DNA of 64,000 bases from Linnemannia elongata (lineage: Eukaryota > Mortierellomycota > Mortierellomycetes > Mortierellales > Mortierellaceae). Below are positions 9,929 through 23,200 of the stretch, in pieces; positions within the stretch are counted from its first letter, which is position 1, and each line of letters starts with the position of its first letter. The notes beneath the pieces are model-generated. The model saw nothing but the letters and a program-made list of their open reading frames with translations, was not told the DNA's origin and searched no databases. The DNA is taken from positions 620,001 through 684,000 of the forward strand of contig JAXBDG010000018.1 of assembly GCA_036320915.1 (NCBI GenBank), written 5' to 3'. The translations under genes were made by a program, and so were the position numbers.

Positions 9929-10644
9929 TCTATTGAAGCACCATCTTAATTCCACGTTCTCACCCACGCGAACCAATTCAAGCCATCGCGATAATCCCGA
10001 TAAGTCTCATAAACCTGCTCTCTTATGTTCATCACAAACGGGTCAATCTGGACCACGGGCTCCTCCAGCGGCACTCCCGTATCATCACAGAATTGGCTTC
10101 TTCATCCTTTGTCTGGATCCTGACAGTGCTGATACCATCCTCGGAGAGAAGGAGGTTAAGATGCGCATTGACTTCGGTCTCGTGGTCGAGTTCAGCTATG
10201 TATGTGGTGCCGTCGAGGACTGGAAGAATCTGTTGTATGTTTATGGGATAGTCTGGGTGATAGTCTGGTTGCGGGACATCTTAAACTCGAGGCAGCACGG
10301 TTCTGAGACTTGACAGGCATCTCTGAATGCACGATCCCCCTCCCCGCATTTACCCATTGCAGATCCCCGGCTCAATCGTCCGCTTACGCCTTGTAAAAAT
10401 CCTTGCGCTGCGTTTAGTCCTCGAACATGTAGGCCACAGTTTCGAAGTTGCGGTGGGGGTTGGTCAGGGAAGCCACCGTTCTTGTCGACCGAGAACTCGT
10501 CGAGCATGAGGAAAGGGTCGTGGTTACGGAGTTCGGGACGTCCGATGGATTGATGGACAATGTCTCCGACTCCTTCGGATTTGTTCCCATGAGGAGACTG
10601 ACTTTGTGATGCATCTTCAGAAGAGGGTAAGTGGTAACAGACAT
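9929..10644 (-). pseudogene. Pirin pseudogene of module B
   Basis: It matches pirin from the former start (ATG at 10644) to the former stop near 9929. The piece VASLTNPHRNFETVAYMFED corresponds to the iron-ligand strand FPDHPHRGFETVTYMLEG, but in a shifted frame. The central part, between the LDFK strand and the EMP motif, is deleted exactly as in copy A, leaving the same fused junction (ctcgaggcagcacggttctg). The N-terminus resembles the lone intact pirin at 38649-39533 (LL.G.N..ESE). The gene is dead. Confidence 0.88.
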
Positions 10645-11287
10645 TTTGGGTTGTTGTTGTCTTGTTGTTGGTGTAACTGAGAGAAAAAGTAGTTGTTGTG
10701 CGAATGGTAATAAGGTAGAGGACCGTTGTTGTAGTCGAGTGAAGATACGATGTTGTTATTTTTGTTTTTGAGATGAAGTAGGGGGAGGAGTTGTGTGGGA
10801 AGCTGGTTGCTTAAATACTTTTTGTTGCTTTGTGTTTATGCCTCTTCCCTTCCTTCGAATTGATAATACGATGATCGATTGGCCAATACAAAGTTTTGGA
10901 TATATATCTGGCCGAGAACAGGTCCCACTTTGATAAAGGCAAGTCCCACGCAGAGATGATGTCGAAAAATCCTGAACAATCAGCCCTTGAAAAAAATGTT
11001 TGGTAGCAACTGGGTGGGCTAATTGAGGAATGCAGCAGTCCCTTGGAATTCAAAATTCGATAAAAAGGTACATATGCCAGTGCCAGTGGGACATAGGGCA
11101 ATTGCAAGATAAAAGGAGAGGGAGGTACGTCCCAGGGTATCAAATGAACAATACCACATACCATTGACAACGAAGACAACATGATGATGAAAAGTAGCTT
11201 TTTGGGGAATATGCGTCTATGTAATTCTACAAGGTGAAAGGGAAACAAAAAAATGAACAAAAGAACTAACTAAGGAAAGAAAAAGAA
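10645..11287. other. Intergenic: former pirin promoter and 3' flank of GGC1
   Basis: No gene was found. A palindromic ATTGGCCAAT lies at 10878-10887, in the same relative place as in module A, and marks the old pirin promoter. The remainder is AT-rich 3' flank of the GGC1 gene. This is the right edge of module B; beyond it the sequence no longer resembles the other modules. Confidence 0.55.
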
Positions 11288-12902
11288 TTAAGCGGTCTTG
11301 ACGGTGTTGCCGACGTGGGTGATACCCATCTCCTCAAACTTGTGGTGGAAAAGGGGAATCAACTGCTGGGCAATAGTGAAGGAAAAGACGAGCTTGGGTC
11401 CAACCACAAGAATCTTGGGCAAGAGACCCTTGAAGAAGGCACCGAAGCCCTCGTGACGGAGCATGTTCCTGATGATGTTCATACCACTCTCAGGGTTGTC
11501 AAAGTGACGGTTCTGGATACGAGTCTTGACAACGTCGAGAGGGGCAGCAACGGTGATCGATGCGACGGAACCACCGATGGAGGCACAGAAGTTCTGGAAG
11601 AAGGTGGCCTTGCTGTAGTCCTCCAATCCGAAAATCCACTCCTTGACGAATGCGCTTCCTCCGAAAAGCGCGAACGATCCAGGGGCGTTACGACCAGCAG
11701 TCCAGAGAGCACCTCTATTTTGTACAAGAGATTGGATATGAAGAGTAAGTATGTGTATGCGTGAGAGAGATAAGATAATAATTTTGATGTAGATGTTTAG
11801 TGGCGATGAGTAAGATGCTCATGCCCTGGCCCGACCCCGCGTGCAAATGAATGAAGCCCAAAAAGTAAAAAAAAAAAAAAAAGCAAAACAATAACATTGA
11901 AAAGTAAACAGAAAATCGCTCATCCCTTTTCCCTCATAAATAAAAACCTCAAAACAAACACCTGTCAACAGTCAAGTTGCCAACTGTCAACAGGAAGGAC
12001 AACTAAAACCTCCTAAAAACAGGCACGGTTAACAATGCAATCATGACGAAAAAAGGACGCACCTGTAGAGACCCATGCCCTCGTCGGCGACAATCCTCAT
12101 GACACCACGACCACGGAAGGCCTCGGGGTTTGTCTGACGCTTGATCTTGAGGACATCAAGGGGCAAGAGGGCAATCTCTCCGATTCCGACAAAGGAACCC
12201 GCGGTGGCGTGCATGATGGTCTTGCCGGTCTTCTCGCCAAAGACAGAGTGGAACTCCTTCTTGTAGTGGCGGTTCAAGAACTCATTGACAAAGGGCTGAC
12301 CACCAAACTTGTAGATGCGCTGGGCGATCTTGTATCCGGCAGCGAATCCGAGACCGGGGAACAACGAGGCGTACTTCTTAAGGAAGGCGGCGTTAGCGGC
12401 GTCCTTGAAGATGACCTTGTTGGTGTTGGCCATACCGATGGCCATAGCCTGGCCAGGAACAAACAGCTATTGTATGGTTGTCGCGGTTACATGGATGTAC
12501 GACGCAAAGAGTTAGTTCAATTGCTTTTAGCACCAGGAGCGAGAAGGGAGAGATGGTTTCTTGGAGGTTGAGGCGTGAAAAAGTAACAAGGGTGCTCGGA
12601 AAAGTAGTTCCTTTTCGAAACGATCCCGCTATGGTTGTCTCCCCTGTCTTTTTTCCTGTATTCCGTGAAGGAGTGAGTCGTCTGCCTATTCCTTGGCAAA
12701 TGACCGATTGAAGGAGGAGTATCAACGTGCAAGAGTGTAAGAAGGTGAAATAACTTACACGGGTATGGTTGGACATGAGGCGCTTGGCGACGGTGTCGAT
12801 GGGGTGGAAGATCATGAGCTCGAGGAAGCCCGAGGTTCCTGAACCACAGAGACGGGCGACACCCGACTCGGAATGCTTGCTGCTGGAGGAAGGAGGCGAC
12901 AT
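11288..12902 (-). CDS. GGC1: Mitochondrial GTP/GDP carrier (3 exons)
   Basis: Exons on the minus strand: 12902-12759, 12448-12063 (or starting at 12466) and 11714-11288; all junctions are GT-AG and in frame, giving 318 (or 324) residues. The product exchanges mitochondrial GDP for cytosolic GTP across the inner membrane and is linked to iron homeostasis in yeast. It follows the yeast Ggc1 pattern closely: VARLCGSGTSGFLELMIFHP near the start, then FPGLG, KYASLF, GGQPF.NEFL..HYKK.F, FGEKTGKT and IALLPLDVLKIKRQTNP, ending with APLDVVKTRIQNR..NPESG and GPKLVFSF. The three carrier signatures P-x-D/E-x-x-K/R are present as HPIDTVAKR, LPLDVLKIK and APLDVVKTR. It is divergent from the nucleoside transporter at 13869 with a 966-bp shared upstream region. 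The start of exon 2 is ambiguous between two CAG/TAG acceptors 18 nt apart. Confidence 0.93.
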
Positions 12903-13868
12903 GGCGGGTTTCGGGTGTGTTTGTAAGTGTGGTTGGAAGGAGTGGAGAGAAAGGGGGGAGGGTGAGGACAAAGAAGGCAAAGAAAAAGGAAAAAAAAAAA
13001 AGAAAAAAAAGTCAGGGCCGAGAAGGGAGGGTTGATAACACAAGTCTCCGGTATTTCCCCCTCCCCTGCTGGGTATCGCCTTCGGTCTCGTCTGCCTCGT
13101 TTGCTTGTCCGATTAGGCTTTTTTTTCATGCCTAAAAGAAAGATGGACAAGGAGACTGCTTTTTTCTGTAGGCTCTTCAAGAAAACAAAAAAAACGATGC
13201 GAATCGACGCACTGTGAGTCTGTCCGACTCTGTTGACAAGAAAGGTGCGAGCTCCGGGTCGCCTCTTCTTCTTTAAGGGTTGTTCAACTGCACTCTCAAA
13301 GCCTTCCCTCGGTTCTTGGCCCTTGCTTGTCACGGGGACTGATTTCCATGTCTGAACTGAAACCGGGGCCAAGCTCTCTCCTCGAATGGCTCCTCTTTTT
13401 TCATTTTTTCGTCGTTCGACGTGACCACGGACAAGTCATAGAACGCTCTCTTGCAAGGAGAACGCTTCGAAATCATGACGCATGGTTCCATATATCCATT
13501 TCATTTTTTTGTTGTTCTTATTTGACATTGCCACTCCCGCTACATGCATCCTTACATCCTTTTGTCATTATTGCCACCCTCGCACTTCTTGCTTGAGCAG
13601 ACTAGAAGCAAAAGAACTCTTCTCGAGTCTGTAGCCATTTGGATTTTATAAAGGATTGAATTGGCTTAGATTGGACACCAACCAGACAAGGGCTCTCTTC
13701 CTTCACTTTCGACGCACTCTTTCTTATTTGTCGCGCTCCTCTTTCTTTCTTTTCACTCTTCTCCTTCTTCTCACCTTTACTTCCTACTCTTATCGACAAC
13801 CATCACCACAAATCAAACCAACTTTACACACTTCTCACACCAATCCAAGAAGGAAACAAAGCGACAGG
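12903..13868. promoter_or_regulatory. Divergent promoter region GGC1 / nucleoside transporter
   Basis: This 966-bp region separates two start codons pointing away from each other. It contains pyrimidine-rich tracts on the coding strand of each gene, an A-rich run near 12990, and no open frame that looks coding. Pyrimidine-rich leaders just upstream of the ATG (13690-13800) fit fungal 5' UTRs. No TATA box can be assigned with confidence. Confidence 0.5.
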
Positions 13869-16318
13869 ATGCCTTCTGTCGACGAGACAACGCCCCTCTG
13901 GGAACAGGGCGCAGTCAACAACACAAACCACCTTGGCGAACACCAACAGGACGAGAACGACGACAACGATAACCACACAACCCCACTTCTCAGACATAAC
14001 ACTGTCGAACTCGGCCCACCCGCCGATCCCTACCGCATCTCTTACTGGATCATGGTCATCCAGGGTGCCTCCATGCTCCTCCCTTGGAATGGTGTGTACC
14101 CTTCATTGCAAGTTCGAGAAGCTTGGAGGAAGGGTCATTGTTCATTTGGTTCTTTATTGCTGACACTTTTCCTTTTTGCAACTCGTAGTGTTCATCACGG
14201 CACAGGGATTCTTCAAGTTGAAGTTTACAGGATCGCCCTACGAGGACAACTTTCAGAACTACTTCTCCATCGGGTTTATGGGGACGAATCTGTTGGTCGT
14301 TGGAAGTTCCATTCTGATTCAGAAGCAGGTAATAAACCGTGATACTAAACAGAAAGGAAAGAAGGGGGGGCGCTTACCCAAAATCGCTCCAGCCCAACAA
14401 TCCCAAATCCCAACTGTTTTTACATTGGAGCGACAGCACTCATAACAACAACAGCAAAGAGGAAATGAAAACAAACAAACATTGATCGAGGAAAACCCCG
14501 CCAAAAAGACTACTCCAAGTAAACAACATCAATAGAGGACGGGAAGGAATGAAGGGTGAATGGACTCCAATTGTGAGCAATTGAGCGCAAAGGATACGAC
14601 AGATACGACCTAGTCCCTGGATTCTCTCCTTTCTTTTTTGCTGTCTCCTCGGAGATTGATTCCTTCTTCATCATCAACGGCGTGCAAGGAGTAGTTAGAA
14701 ATGAACTGTGGCAGAGGAACAAAGAAGCATAGACTATCAGGAGAAGCAACATGTCAAGGGGTGAAGGGGCTAACCCTTTTTTTCTCACGCTACGCAAACT
14801 GGATATACTCACCCTCTCCCCCCCCAATTTTTCTTTTTCTAGGCACCAGGAACAACACACATCATTGGAAGTCTACTGCTGAACGCGGCTGTTTTCTTGG
14901 CCATTCTGGTCTCGATCCAAACAGACCGCAACATCGACCCAACCAACTACTTCTTTTTTGCTATGACCATGCTCTCGCTCTCAGCCATCTCCACATCCAT
15001 TGTCCAGAACGGCATGTTTGGTCTGGCCTCCAAGTTCACCGGACGACACGTCCAAGGTGTCATGCTGTAAGTTTGCAGGACCTTTCTTTTTCTGGCCTAT
15101 GTGGATCACATACACAGATAGTATGTGTCTGACGCTGACCTAAAACGAATGAATATTTATCTTCATAGGGGACAAGGATTGGCAGGAGCAGGAGTCGCGA
15201 TCTCTCAGATTGTAACACAGATCCTCTCACCACCCAAAGGAACCACCTACGCAGACGAAACGTTTGATATCCAAGGAGGTCATGGAGGTGGAGGTCGCAG
15301 GAACAGGAGCGAAGGATTGGAGCATTCTGCATTCTTGTTTTTTCTGTTTGCGCTGGGATATACCCTCTTTGCCGTTCTTGCACAGGCATTGTTGATCAGG
15401 CTGCCCATCTACGAGTTCTACACCGAGGAACAGCCCCGTCAGCCCATCCAGTTCTTGGCACCCCCTACGCCTCCATCATCCAACTCACTTGGACAGGGAC
15501 AGGATGAGGTCGATCATCGACGCAACTCGACGAGCTCGGCTGTTTCTGTGGCCACTGCCGTCACTATTACGCCGGCCATGATTGCAGAGACCAACCGTCG
15601 GTTGGCAGAGGAGGAAGCAGAGCAGCGGCAGACGGAGAGAGTGAACCATTACAGGAGCACCAGTCTTGGAGCCACAGCCTTGGCGACGGATGATAGTGCC
15701 ATGCAGTTGATGCAGGATATCTACCCCAAGAAGAGGAAGCACCCATTGGTAGTGTTGTATATCTCGATCACGCTTATCTTTGCGTTGACTCTGTCGCTCT
15801 TCCCTTCGTTGACGGCCTTGGTCGAGTCGACCAACACTGCACCGGACCGTGCCCGCGTCTTTGGAGATCTGTTTGTGCCGCTCCACTTTTTGATCTACAA
15901 CCTTGGAGATTGGACTGGCAGATCTCTCCCATCATTTGCGTTGTTCTCACCCAACACCACACACCCGACCCGTCGTCAACAGTTGCGATACCTGCTCAGC
16001 GCCTTTGGACGCTGTATCTTCATCCCCATCTTTTTGACGGCCAACCTGCCAATCCCGGAAGACACCCGTCTGTTGCCATTGTTGATCCGGCGGGACGAGA
16101 TCTGGTTTTTGCTTGTTTTCCTGTTTGCGCTTTCGAACGGATACTTGGGCAGTTTGATCATGATGGTCGGCCCGGCTTGTGTGTTGGGAGGTGAGAATAA
16201 GGCCCGCGCGGGTGTCAAGTTGGGATTCTGGTTGACTACTGGATTGGCGATGGGAAGTGTTGCTTCTTTTGGAGTGAGGGAACTTATGTGTGTCCGTGGA
16301 GGATGTTCTTCCTTGTAG
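13869..16318 (+). CDS. Equilibrative nucleoside transporter (SLC29/FUN26 family, 4 exons)
   Basis: Exons 13869-14091, 14189-14328, 14843-15066 and 15169-16318 join in frame to 578 residues. ENT proteins carry nucleosides across membranes without an ion gradient; the yeast relative Fun26 acts on the vacuole. Visible hallmarks: first membrane segment ISYWIMVIQGASMLLPWN followed across intron 1 by VFITAQGF; NYFFFAMTMLSLSAISTSIVQNG; QGLAGAGVA after intron 3; a long acidic/Ser-rich central loop (~290-380 residues); and the C-terminal ENT signature NGYLGSLIMMVGPACV before the last membrane segment. There are about eleven hydrophobic segments. Intron 2 is 514 nt, long for this locus. Which membrane it sits in cannot be told from sequence. 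Confidence 0.92.
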
Positions 16319-19300
16319 GGAGGCCATTTTTTTTTGGCTGTTAGTTGATGGAGGTGGGAGGAAAAAGAAGAAAAGGAGTGTCATGTATTCAAAAGTATAC
16401 ACCTAGACACCTAGATATTTTGTAACATAAAAATCAACGAAACGAAAACTGAAACCAATAACCTATGTTGATCACATTTTTCGCCATTTCTTGATCATCA
16501 GAACGATATGTCTCTGGTTATTTTTTGCTGCAGTTGCAAAGTGCATGAAATAGAAAAAGGAAGAGGAAACAAGTGGGGGGGGGGGGGGGTCATGACTCCG
16601 TTTCGGATGCGCTTTTTTTATGTGGTTGTTTTTTTTTTGTGTGTGTAATGCGTATGTGTGAGAAAAGGGTCTAGAAGTTCATTCCTTGATTTTTTTTATT
16701 TTTTTTTGGCCAGTTGGGCCAGTGGGGAGGCAAGCGTGGGTTTGTTTGTAAACACCCACAACCACAAGCATTACCAAAAGAGACCAAAATACCAAATGCT
16801 CGAGAATGAAGTGGTATTATACAATCCCTGAATACCTTGAAGGGGGGAGGAGTAGGAGTAGGAGGAGGGTGGGCATATCTCCTTTTGATGGTTCTTACAA
16901 ACACCCTTTCAGACAAAAAGCTGAAGAATGAACCATCAAGGTACCACGCACAAGGTTGCAGACACAACAATCTCAAGCGGCGACATGCAGATATGACGGT
17001 AGTTTATATGGACCTTCCTACACGTGATAGTTTTTGCTGATACCCCGCATGTCATCGCATAAATAAATAAAAAAAATACCAGGAAGTAGAGGGTTGTATT
17101 CTTGACTCTCGCTACGAATGAAGAAAGTTCCTTTGTGCTTCAGGTACCGAAAAAAAAAGCAATAGGTTTTGGTTTCAGCCTTGAGACAGTCAATCAAATC
17201 AATGAAGAGAGAGAGAGAGACAATCAGTCGAAAAATAAATACAGGAACCACTCTGGGCAGGATCAGATATCAAAAGACGTTCGAGAAATAGCTCTCCACA
17301 AAAAAAAAAAAAAATAGACGACTGTACTTTTTCGTCAAATTGGTTTATGTGTGGGAGGAGGAAGAGAGAAAGAGATGAATAGATGTCTATGGAAAGAACG
17401 GTGTTTGCTCATGGTTGCGATGTTTAGCAGGGGTTTTGATCTGTCCTTGTTGGTAGAAGATAAACCACCCTTGGAACAAATGGACTCTTCATTCTTCTCT
17501 TCTCTCCCCCTTTCCTTTCTCTCCCTATCCTTAGCCAAAGTTGGTGCTTATCGTAAACAAAGAAAAATACAAACAGGGGCCCACGCCGTGTGCAGTTGTT
17601 ATTTTTGGTTGAGTTGTGTTGTGTTACTTGGCTGGTGTGAGTTAGCGCATTATTGGGCAAGGGTTATTGTTTGTTTTTTTCATAAACTCAAAGAAATTGC
17701 AAATTCGAATGCGCGCCGAGGAAGACCTGGATATGGGTAGTCGATCACATGCGGTACAAGTACAAGGAAAAGGGGGGAGATATTTTTGAGAGGAAGTGGG
17801 CGTCTCTCACTTCTTTCTCGAAAGAGAGAGGAGGGAAAGAGACTGAGCGAGAGTGGGAGGCAGAGAACGAGAGGGAAAAATGTGAGGTTGTGTGGGTCTG
17901 AGAGTTTGATGGCGTGTTCTTTTTTGTGTGCATGCGGGTTTTGAGTGAGGGCTTTTGAGTGGGAGAGATGGAATAAGACAACAAGACAACAAACAAACAG
18001 ACAAGCGACACACAAAACAACAGACATGATGCATTTTTTGTGCATGATCATAACCTCCTATCCACCCTTTCATGTCCTGTCGTGTTGTTTCGTGCGAGGG
18101 AAGGTGAAAAGGGAGGGAGGGAGGGTACGGGGGCGAGGCTAGCAAAAAATTTTGCATTTTGCGAGTGCGTGCATCCGAGGCGTGCTTCTTTCGTTGTGCA
18201 TAGTGTGGGTCCGGCCCACACACACACACACTCCCGATAATCGATACACCCTTGTAAAAAAGCAGTGAAGGTCGTCGAGATGAAGTAAAAAAAAAGGGTC
18301 AGTCAAGGGCTACAGAAGAAAAGGCAGAATTTTGCATGATGAGCTTGATGAGGGTAAAGGAGAGATGATAGACAGGGAGAGGGAGGGAGCCATGGCCCAA
18401 TTGAACTCTTTCAGAGCGGTCCCAGACCCATCTCTTTGTCGCTTTTTTTCTTCCCGTGCTTGACAGCCTTGATTAGTGCGGAAAGCGGTTGAGGGTTGGA
18501 GGGAGGGTGCAATTGAGAGAAAGTATGATGGCGGAGTAGTGTTGTTGGGTGCGTGAGAGTGAGTGTATTATGGGTGCTGCTGAGTATGTCAGCATCAACA
18601 TGGCCGCCTCCCTCCGATTGAATTGGAATGAATAGACGGAAAATAAGAGAACACCATACGGCAAAGAGAGCGGGTGGTGGGATGTGCTCATCAATGACAG
18701 AGAGAATGAAAAAAAAAGAGTGGGCTCGCATACACAAGCGCAGGTGCAAAAAGAGTGAACACAAGTGCAAAAGAGTAATGAAAGGAACAAGAGGGTAGTG
18801 GCCCTTCTGTTTCTCGCTCTCTCGTTAATGGTCGCTAGTGCGCTTGTTTTTTCTTCTTTTCCCTTCAAGCATTTTATTGTCATCGATAATCCGTTGCATG
18901 TTTACATGTCGGCTGCATCCAATATCCCTTCCTACCCCAGCAGCGGCCAACCCTTCCCTTCCGTTGTACGTACCCAGCCCGTTCTTATCCATCCAGTGCT
19001 GCACCTGCAACTGGCGCCTCTTGCAGCCCTTGTCCTTGTCCGTTATTTCATACATACGTTTTCTATTATCAATCAAGCTAATAGTATTCATCCCCTTAAA
19101 CACCCACAACTGAGCCAGCCTTCAGTCAGGGACAAGCAACAAGCAAAGAAAAGTCTTTTCTTCGCTCCTTTACTCCTTTTCACACCCCACTGCAACTCTA
19201 TACTCCTTCACTCTTCGATCATCCCGCTCTTTCACTCTCACTCACTTCTCATCATCTTCCTCTCTTTCATTCATATACACCTACACTGTCTCTTTCACCT

Positions 19301-19494
19301 TTCCTTCACTCTCTTTAATCACTGTCACTCAACGACACTCCCTCTGTCACTCATAATCAACCCACTCACACCTTCGCTGACAATACTTTAACTTGGCCCT
19401 CACCTTCACTTTTGCTACTTCCAACTCAACGCACAACACCTCAGAACACGACACCACCGCTTCCTTCCCCTCTCTATCTCTCTATGCCAACACC
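16319..19494. other. 3.2-kb intergenic stretch, no gene recognised
   Basis: It contains the 3' flank of the transporter and the upstream region of the gene at 19495. Open frames here are short, low in complexity and without family resemblance. Notable contents are a G-run of 15 near 16574-16588, a GA-repeat near 17208-17220, a (CA) run at about 18218-18231, and a pyrimidine-rich segment of several hundred bases before 19495 that probably is the 5' leader of the next gene. No tRNA or rRNA was seen. Confidence 0.5.
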
Positions 19495-19498
19495 ATGA
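19484..19498 (+). promoter_or_regulatory. Four-codon uORF whose stop overlaps the main ATG
   Basis: ATG CCA ACA CCA TGA: a tiny upstream frame (Met-Pro-Thr-Pro) ends with TGA that shares bases with the predicted main start (ATGA at 19495-19498). Such an overlap can allow or limit re-initiation at the main start. Whether the transcript includes it is not known from sequence. Confidence 0.5.
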
Positions 19499-20240
19499 AC
19501 AGGAACAGAACCAGCTCTATCCCACAGCCCGGCCTAGACAGACCACCACCACGGCCGGTCTATAACGACTCGTTTAACCAGCCCGACGAGCCCTTTGAAT
19601 GCGACCTCTCTGCTATCTATCCCCAGAATGACGATGACCTGTCTATATCGGACACCGAGGACTACCAGGACGATTCGATGTACTCATCTTCCTTCCAGGA
19701 GACGACTGGTCATCATGACGGTTATCGCCAACCCACACATACCCACACCAACACCAGCGGTAGCCATAATCAAAGCCAGGTACAATATCCGTCCATATTA
19801 CCCACCTATCATCACCATATCGTCCACCAATATCGTATCACCGAGACCAATAGGCATTGATTGATATCGATAACAACCCATCATCACCGTCAACCCACAG
19901 TCAACGTCTCCTACTTCTTTCACCCTTCACCTTTTTTTCGTTTTCCCTTTGACTCCATAATACCCCCCCACTTCCTCGCTGTTTTTACTACTACTTCTTC
20001 CCTCGCTCGCTCCTCTCACTCTTCTCCACTTTTCTCGCTCTCTCTCTCTCTCTCTCGCTCTCACTTCGGTTACTTCTGTCACACACTCCCTACTCTCACT
20101 CCCCCTTCATTTTTCCTGCAAAAGAAAAAGAATGAAGGGTTGTTGTCTTTCTCCACATACAATACACAGTCCAAGGATGATGATGATATACATCCGAGGC
20201 ATTGTTCCCTTGATCTCTCTCTCTCTCTCTTCCCTTCTCG

Positions 20241-20273
<33 letters not shown>

Positions 20274-23200
20274 TTTATTTGTTTGTTTGTTTTTAGTCCC
20301 CTCTTCTCACGAGGCATAGCGCGTGCCTTCTCCGTCCCTCTTTACTTTTCAACAATCTCGCATACTTACTTATTTCATCATAATTGACCCTTTTCCTTTT
20401 CCCTTTTCCTCTCCCTTTCTCAACCCCTTGGATGTCGGCATCATAGCACCAAAATCATCCTCAGGACACCCTTCACTCCAGATATCTCGAAGTCGAGTCG
20501 GCATCATGGACTGCCGCACATCAGGACGAGGAAGTCCCAGAAGGTGGTGACTTTGAAGACGAAGAAGAACAGGAAGAAGACGAAGAAGAGGACGACCAGT
20601 TCTTGGGCGGTGGTCGCGCCAGACTCTCAACAATTGCCGAGCTCTCCGAACTGCCATCTATCAACCTCAACCACAATCATCATAACAACCTTCGCTCACA
20701 TTATAGCCACAACAATCCACACCGGACACCCTCGGCTCTCGCTACCACTCACAACACCTCCTCTTCCAACAACAACAACACGTCAGCAACAGGTGCAGCA
20801 TCTAATTCTCGCCGACTCGAACCAGCACAGTCCGGTCATCTGGTAATATCAAGAGACCTAGTTCTTGAGGACTTGTTTGTTGAAGGTCAAGAGGAAGCAG
20901 AGAATGCCGAGGATGAGGTTCGTCAGCAACTCATGGCTAACCTTAAGCCAACCGACATTCTTGGTCCTATCCACGAAACTCGCGACTTTCAGCTCTCGTC
21001 TCTCACCGGGCCTGGCCGACAATGGGAACGACAGGATCAGCATGTTCCCCAGGATGAAGAAGAGCAACCAGATAACCAGGATATGGAGGACGATGAAGAG
21101 GACAAGAACTCGCAGCACGATAGCTTTGTCCGTGAGGAAGGCGAGTCCGACCTGTCTTCGACTGCTTTGGCACTCAAACGTGAGTACGAAGCCCTCTTTG
21201 GGTCCAAGGGAGCTATTGATAGCGAACGCTCTGGTAGCGATGCGAATGGGCTCTTAGGCTACGAGAACTCGGACGACCTCTACCCCCGCGGCGACGATGA
21301 TGACGAAGATGACTTTTTCGGCGATGAGGATGACGAGGAGGTCGACGAGGCCGAGGAAGAGTTTTATGCCATGCTCGACCTCAACGGCGGCGTCGGTAAT
21401 ATGATCCTTGGAGTAAGTTTTTCTTTATTTTTTTTCGTCCTTGTTGTTGACCGCCCAACTCTCCCCCACGGTTCAACCCAATCCTTTTTGCGACTGTACG
21501 ACTCCACTTTTCATATCATCTGAATCATGGATGTTGACTCAACCGTTGCTTTTCTTCGTACTACCCAACGTTTTAGAACAACATCCCACGGAAACCACGC
21601 GTGCTGGCTCCTCCTCCCGGTTCTCGACTGCCTGTCCCTGGATCAGCTAACAAAGAAAAAGTTCCCTTGGCTCTTCAGTCCAAGATCGTCAGTCGTGTCC
21701 CTGCAGTACGGAGTCCAATGCCCTCTGCTTCAGCATCACCATCACCATCACCGGCGCCTTCCTCCCCAGCTCCTGTTCAGCCTGTCTCACGCATCGTCCC
21801 ACCCACAACAGGACTCCGACCACCCCAGGTTGCTGCCAAACGTGGACCAGAGACAATGTCCAGTTTGCCCACTCCTTCTACTTCAGCAACTACGCCAAAA
21901 CCTGCAACCCAGTCAGCACAGCAACCCTCAAACACAACTGTCAGCATTTTGGACGGTCTTTGGAAGGAGCAGGAGTATGACTCGCATCCAGAGGAAAGTC
22001 CTGGCGCCATCTTTGCTGCCAAGGTCGCCAAGGAGTTGATGAGGGAGAAACAAGAAAGTCTATTGGCTGCTCAGGCTGCTCCTCGCACTTCGCTGCTCAA
22101 ACCTCGACTGAAGCTCCCTTCTGCGAGGAGCACTGTCGTCATGCCTGAGGGCGATGTTGAGCGACTGACCAACATGCTTAAGATAGAGGAGGCACCAGCC
22201 GCTGCCAAAGCTCCCACCACTACAAGCGCAACACGTCCGCAGTCTATGCTTGTTGCCCCAACGCCAGTCTCCAAGCTGGCTCGACCATCGATAGTTCCTC
22301 CCAGAGTTCGCAGTGTGGCCAGCCCTATTCCACCCAGAAGCTTGACCGCTTCTCCTGTAAGAGCTCCCTCCAAGTCACCTATTCCTCCCAGTTCCTCGGG
22401 AAGCTCGCCTCGCTCAGTCGCGACCTATACCAAGTCAAGAGTCGAGGCGCCAGCCTCGGGACAGAGATCAGGAACAGTGACACCAAAGAATCCTAGCAAA
22501 GCTGCTAGCTTTGTCAAGGAGGCTTCGATGGATGAGTCTATGGAGCAGCAGGAGAGGCCACAGGAGCTCGCCCGTCGTCGGTCTGCTGAGCGCAAGCGCC
22601 ATCTTCAACGTGAGCTGGAGCTCATTGAGGCAGAGGAGGCAGAGGAAGCTGCGGCTGCTGCTGAGGCAGAGGAGAAAAAGATGGCTACACCCCGAAAGCT
22701 TTCTGCCCGCACCTCCTCGGAGCTGGCTGAAAACAGGAGATCCAAGGATTTTCAGCAGTCTCTTCACCGGAGATCGAGTGAGCGCGAAAGAGAACGTGGA
22801 AGTGTCCCCACTTCTCCTCTCTCGCCCTTGTCACCTCACCGTTCTGGAGGAATCTCCTCTAAGCGCTCATCACTCTATGATATGAATGGCGAGCGCAAGG
22901 TTCCCTCATTGGAAGAGTCTTGTAAGCAGTTGGCCAAGATCCGACAGGATATTGTTGAGCTTCGGGAGGAGATCTACCAGGACCAGCCTGGCACCTCCTT
23001 CACTTCGCCCACATCAGCAGGACCACGTGCTTCTACCGCCGGTAAGCGGCCATCTGGACGGGATCGGGATCGTGACCGTGAGGCACACTCGAGACGCAAC
23101 TCGTTGGAGAACAAGCCTCAGAATGGCGCTGGTGGCAGGGAGACTCGTCCCCAGCTCGGCAGAAGCGATTCCTACCACAGCAGCGCGCCTAGCAGCCCTG

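Noticed and set aside
16319..19494. Hidden gene in the 3.2-kb gap
   Set aside because: Open frames on both strands are short, low in complexity and mutually overlapping; none can be joined through plausible splice sites into a recognisable protein.
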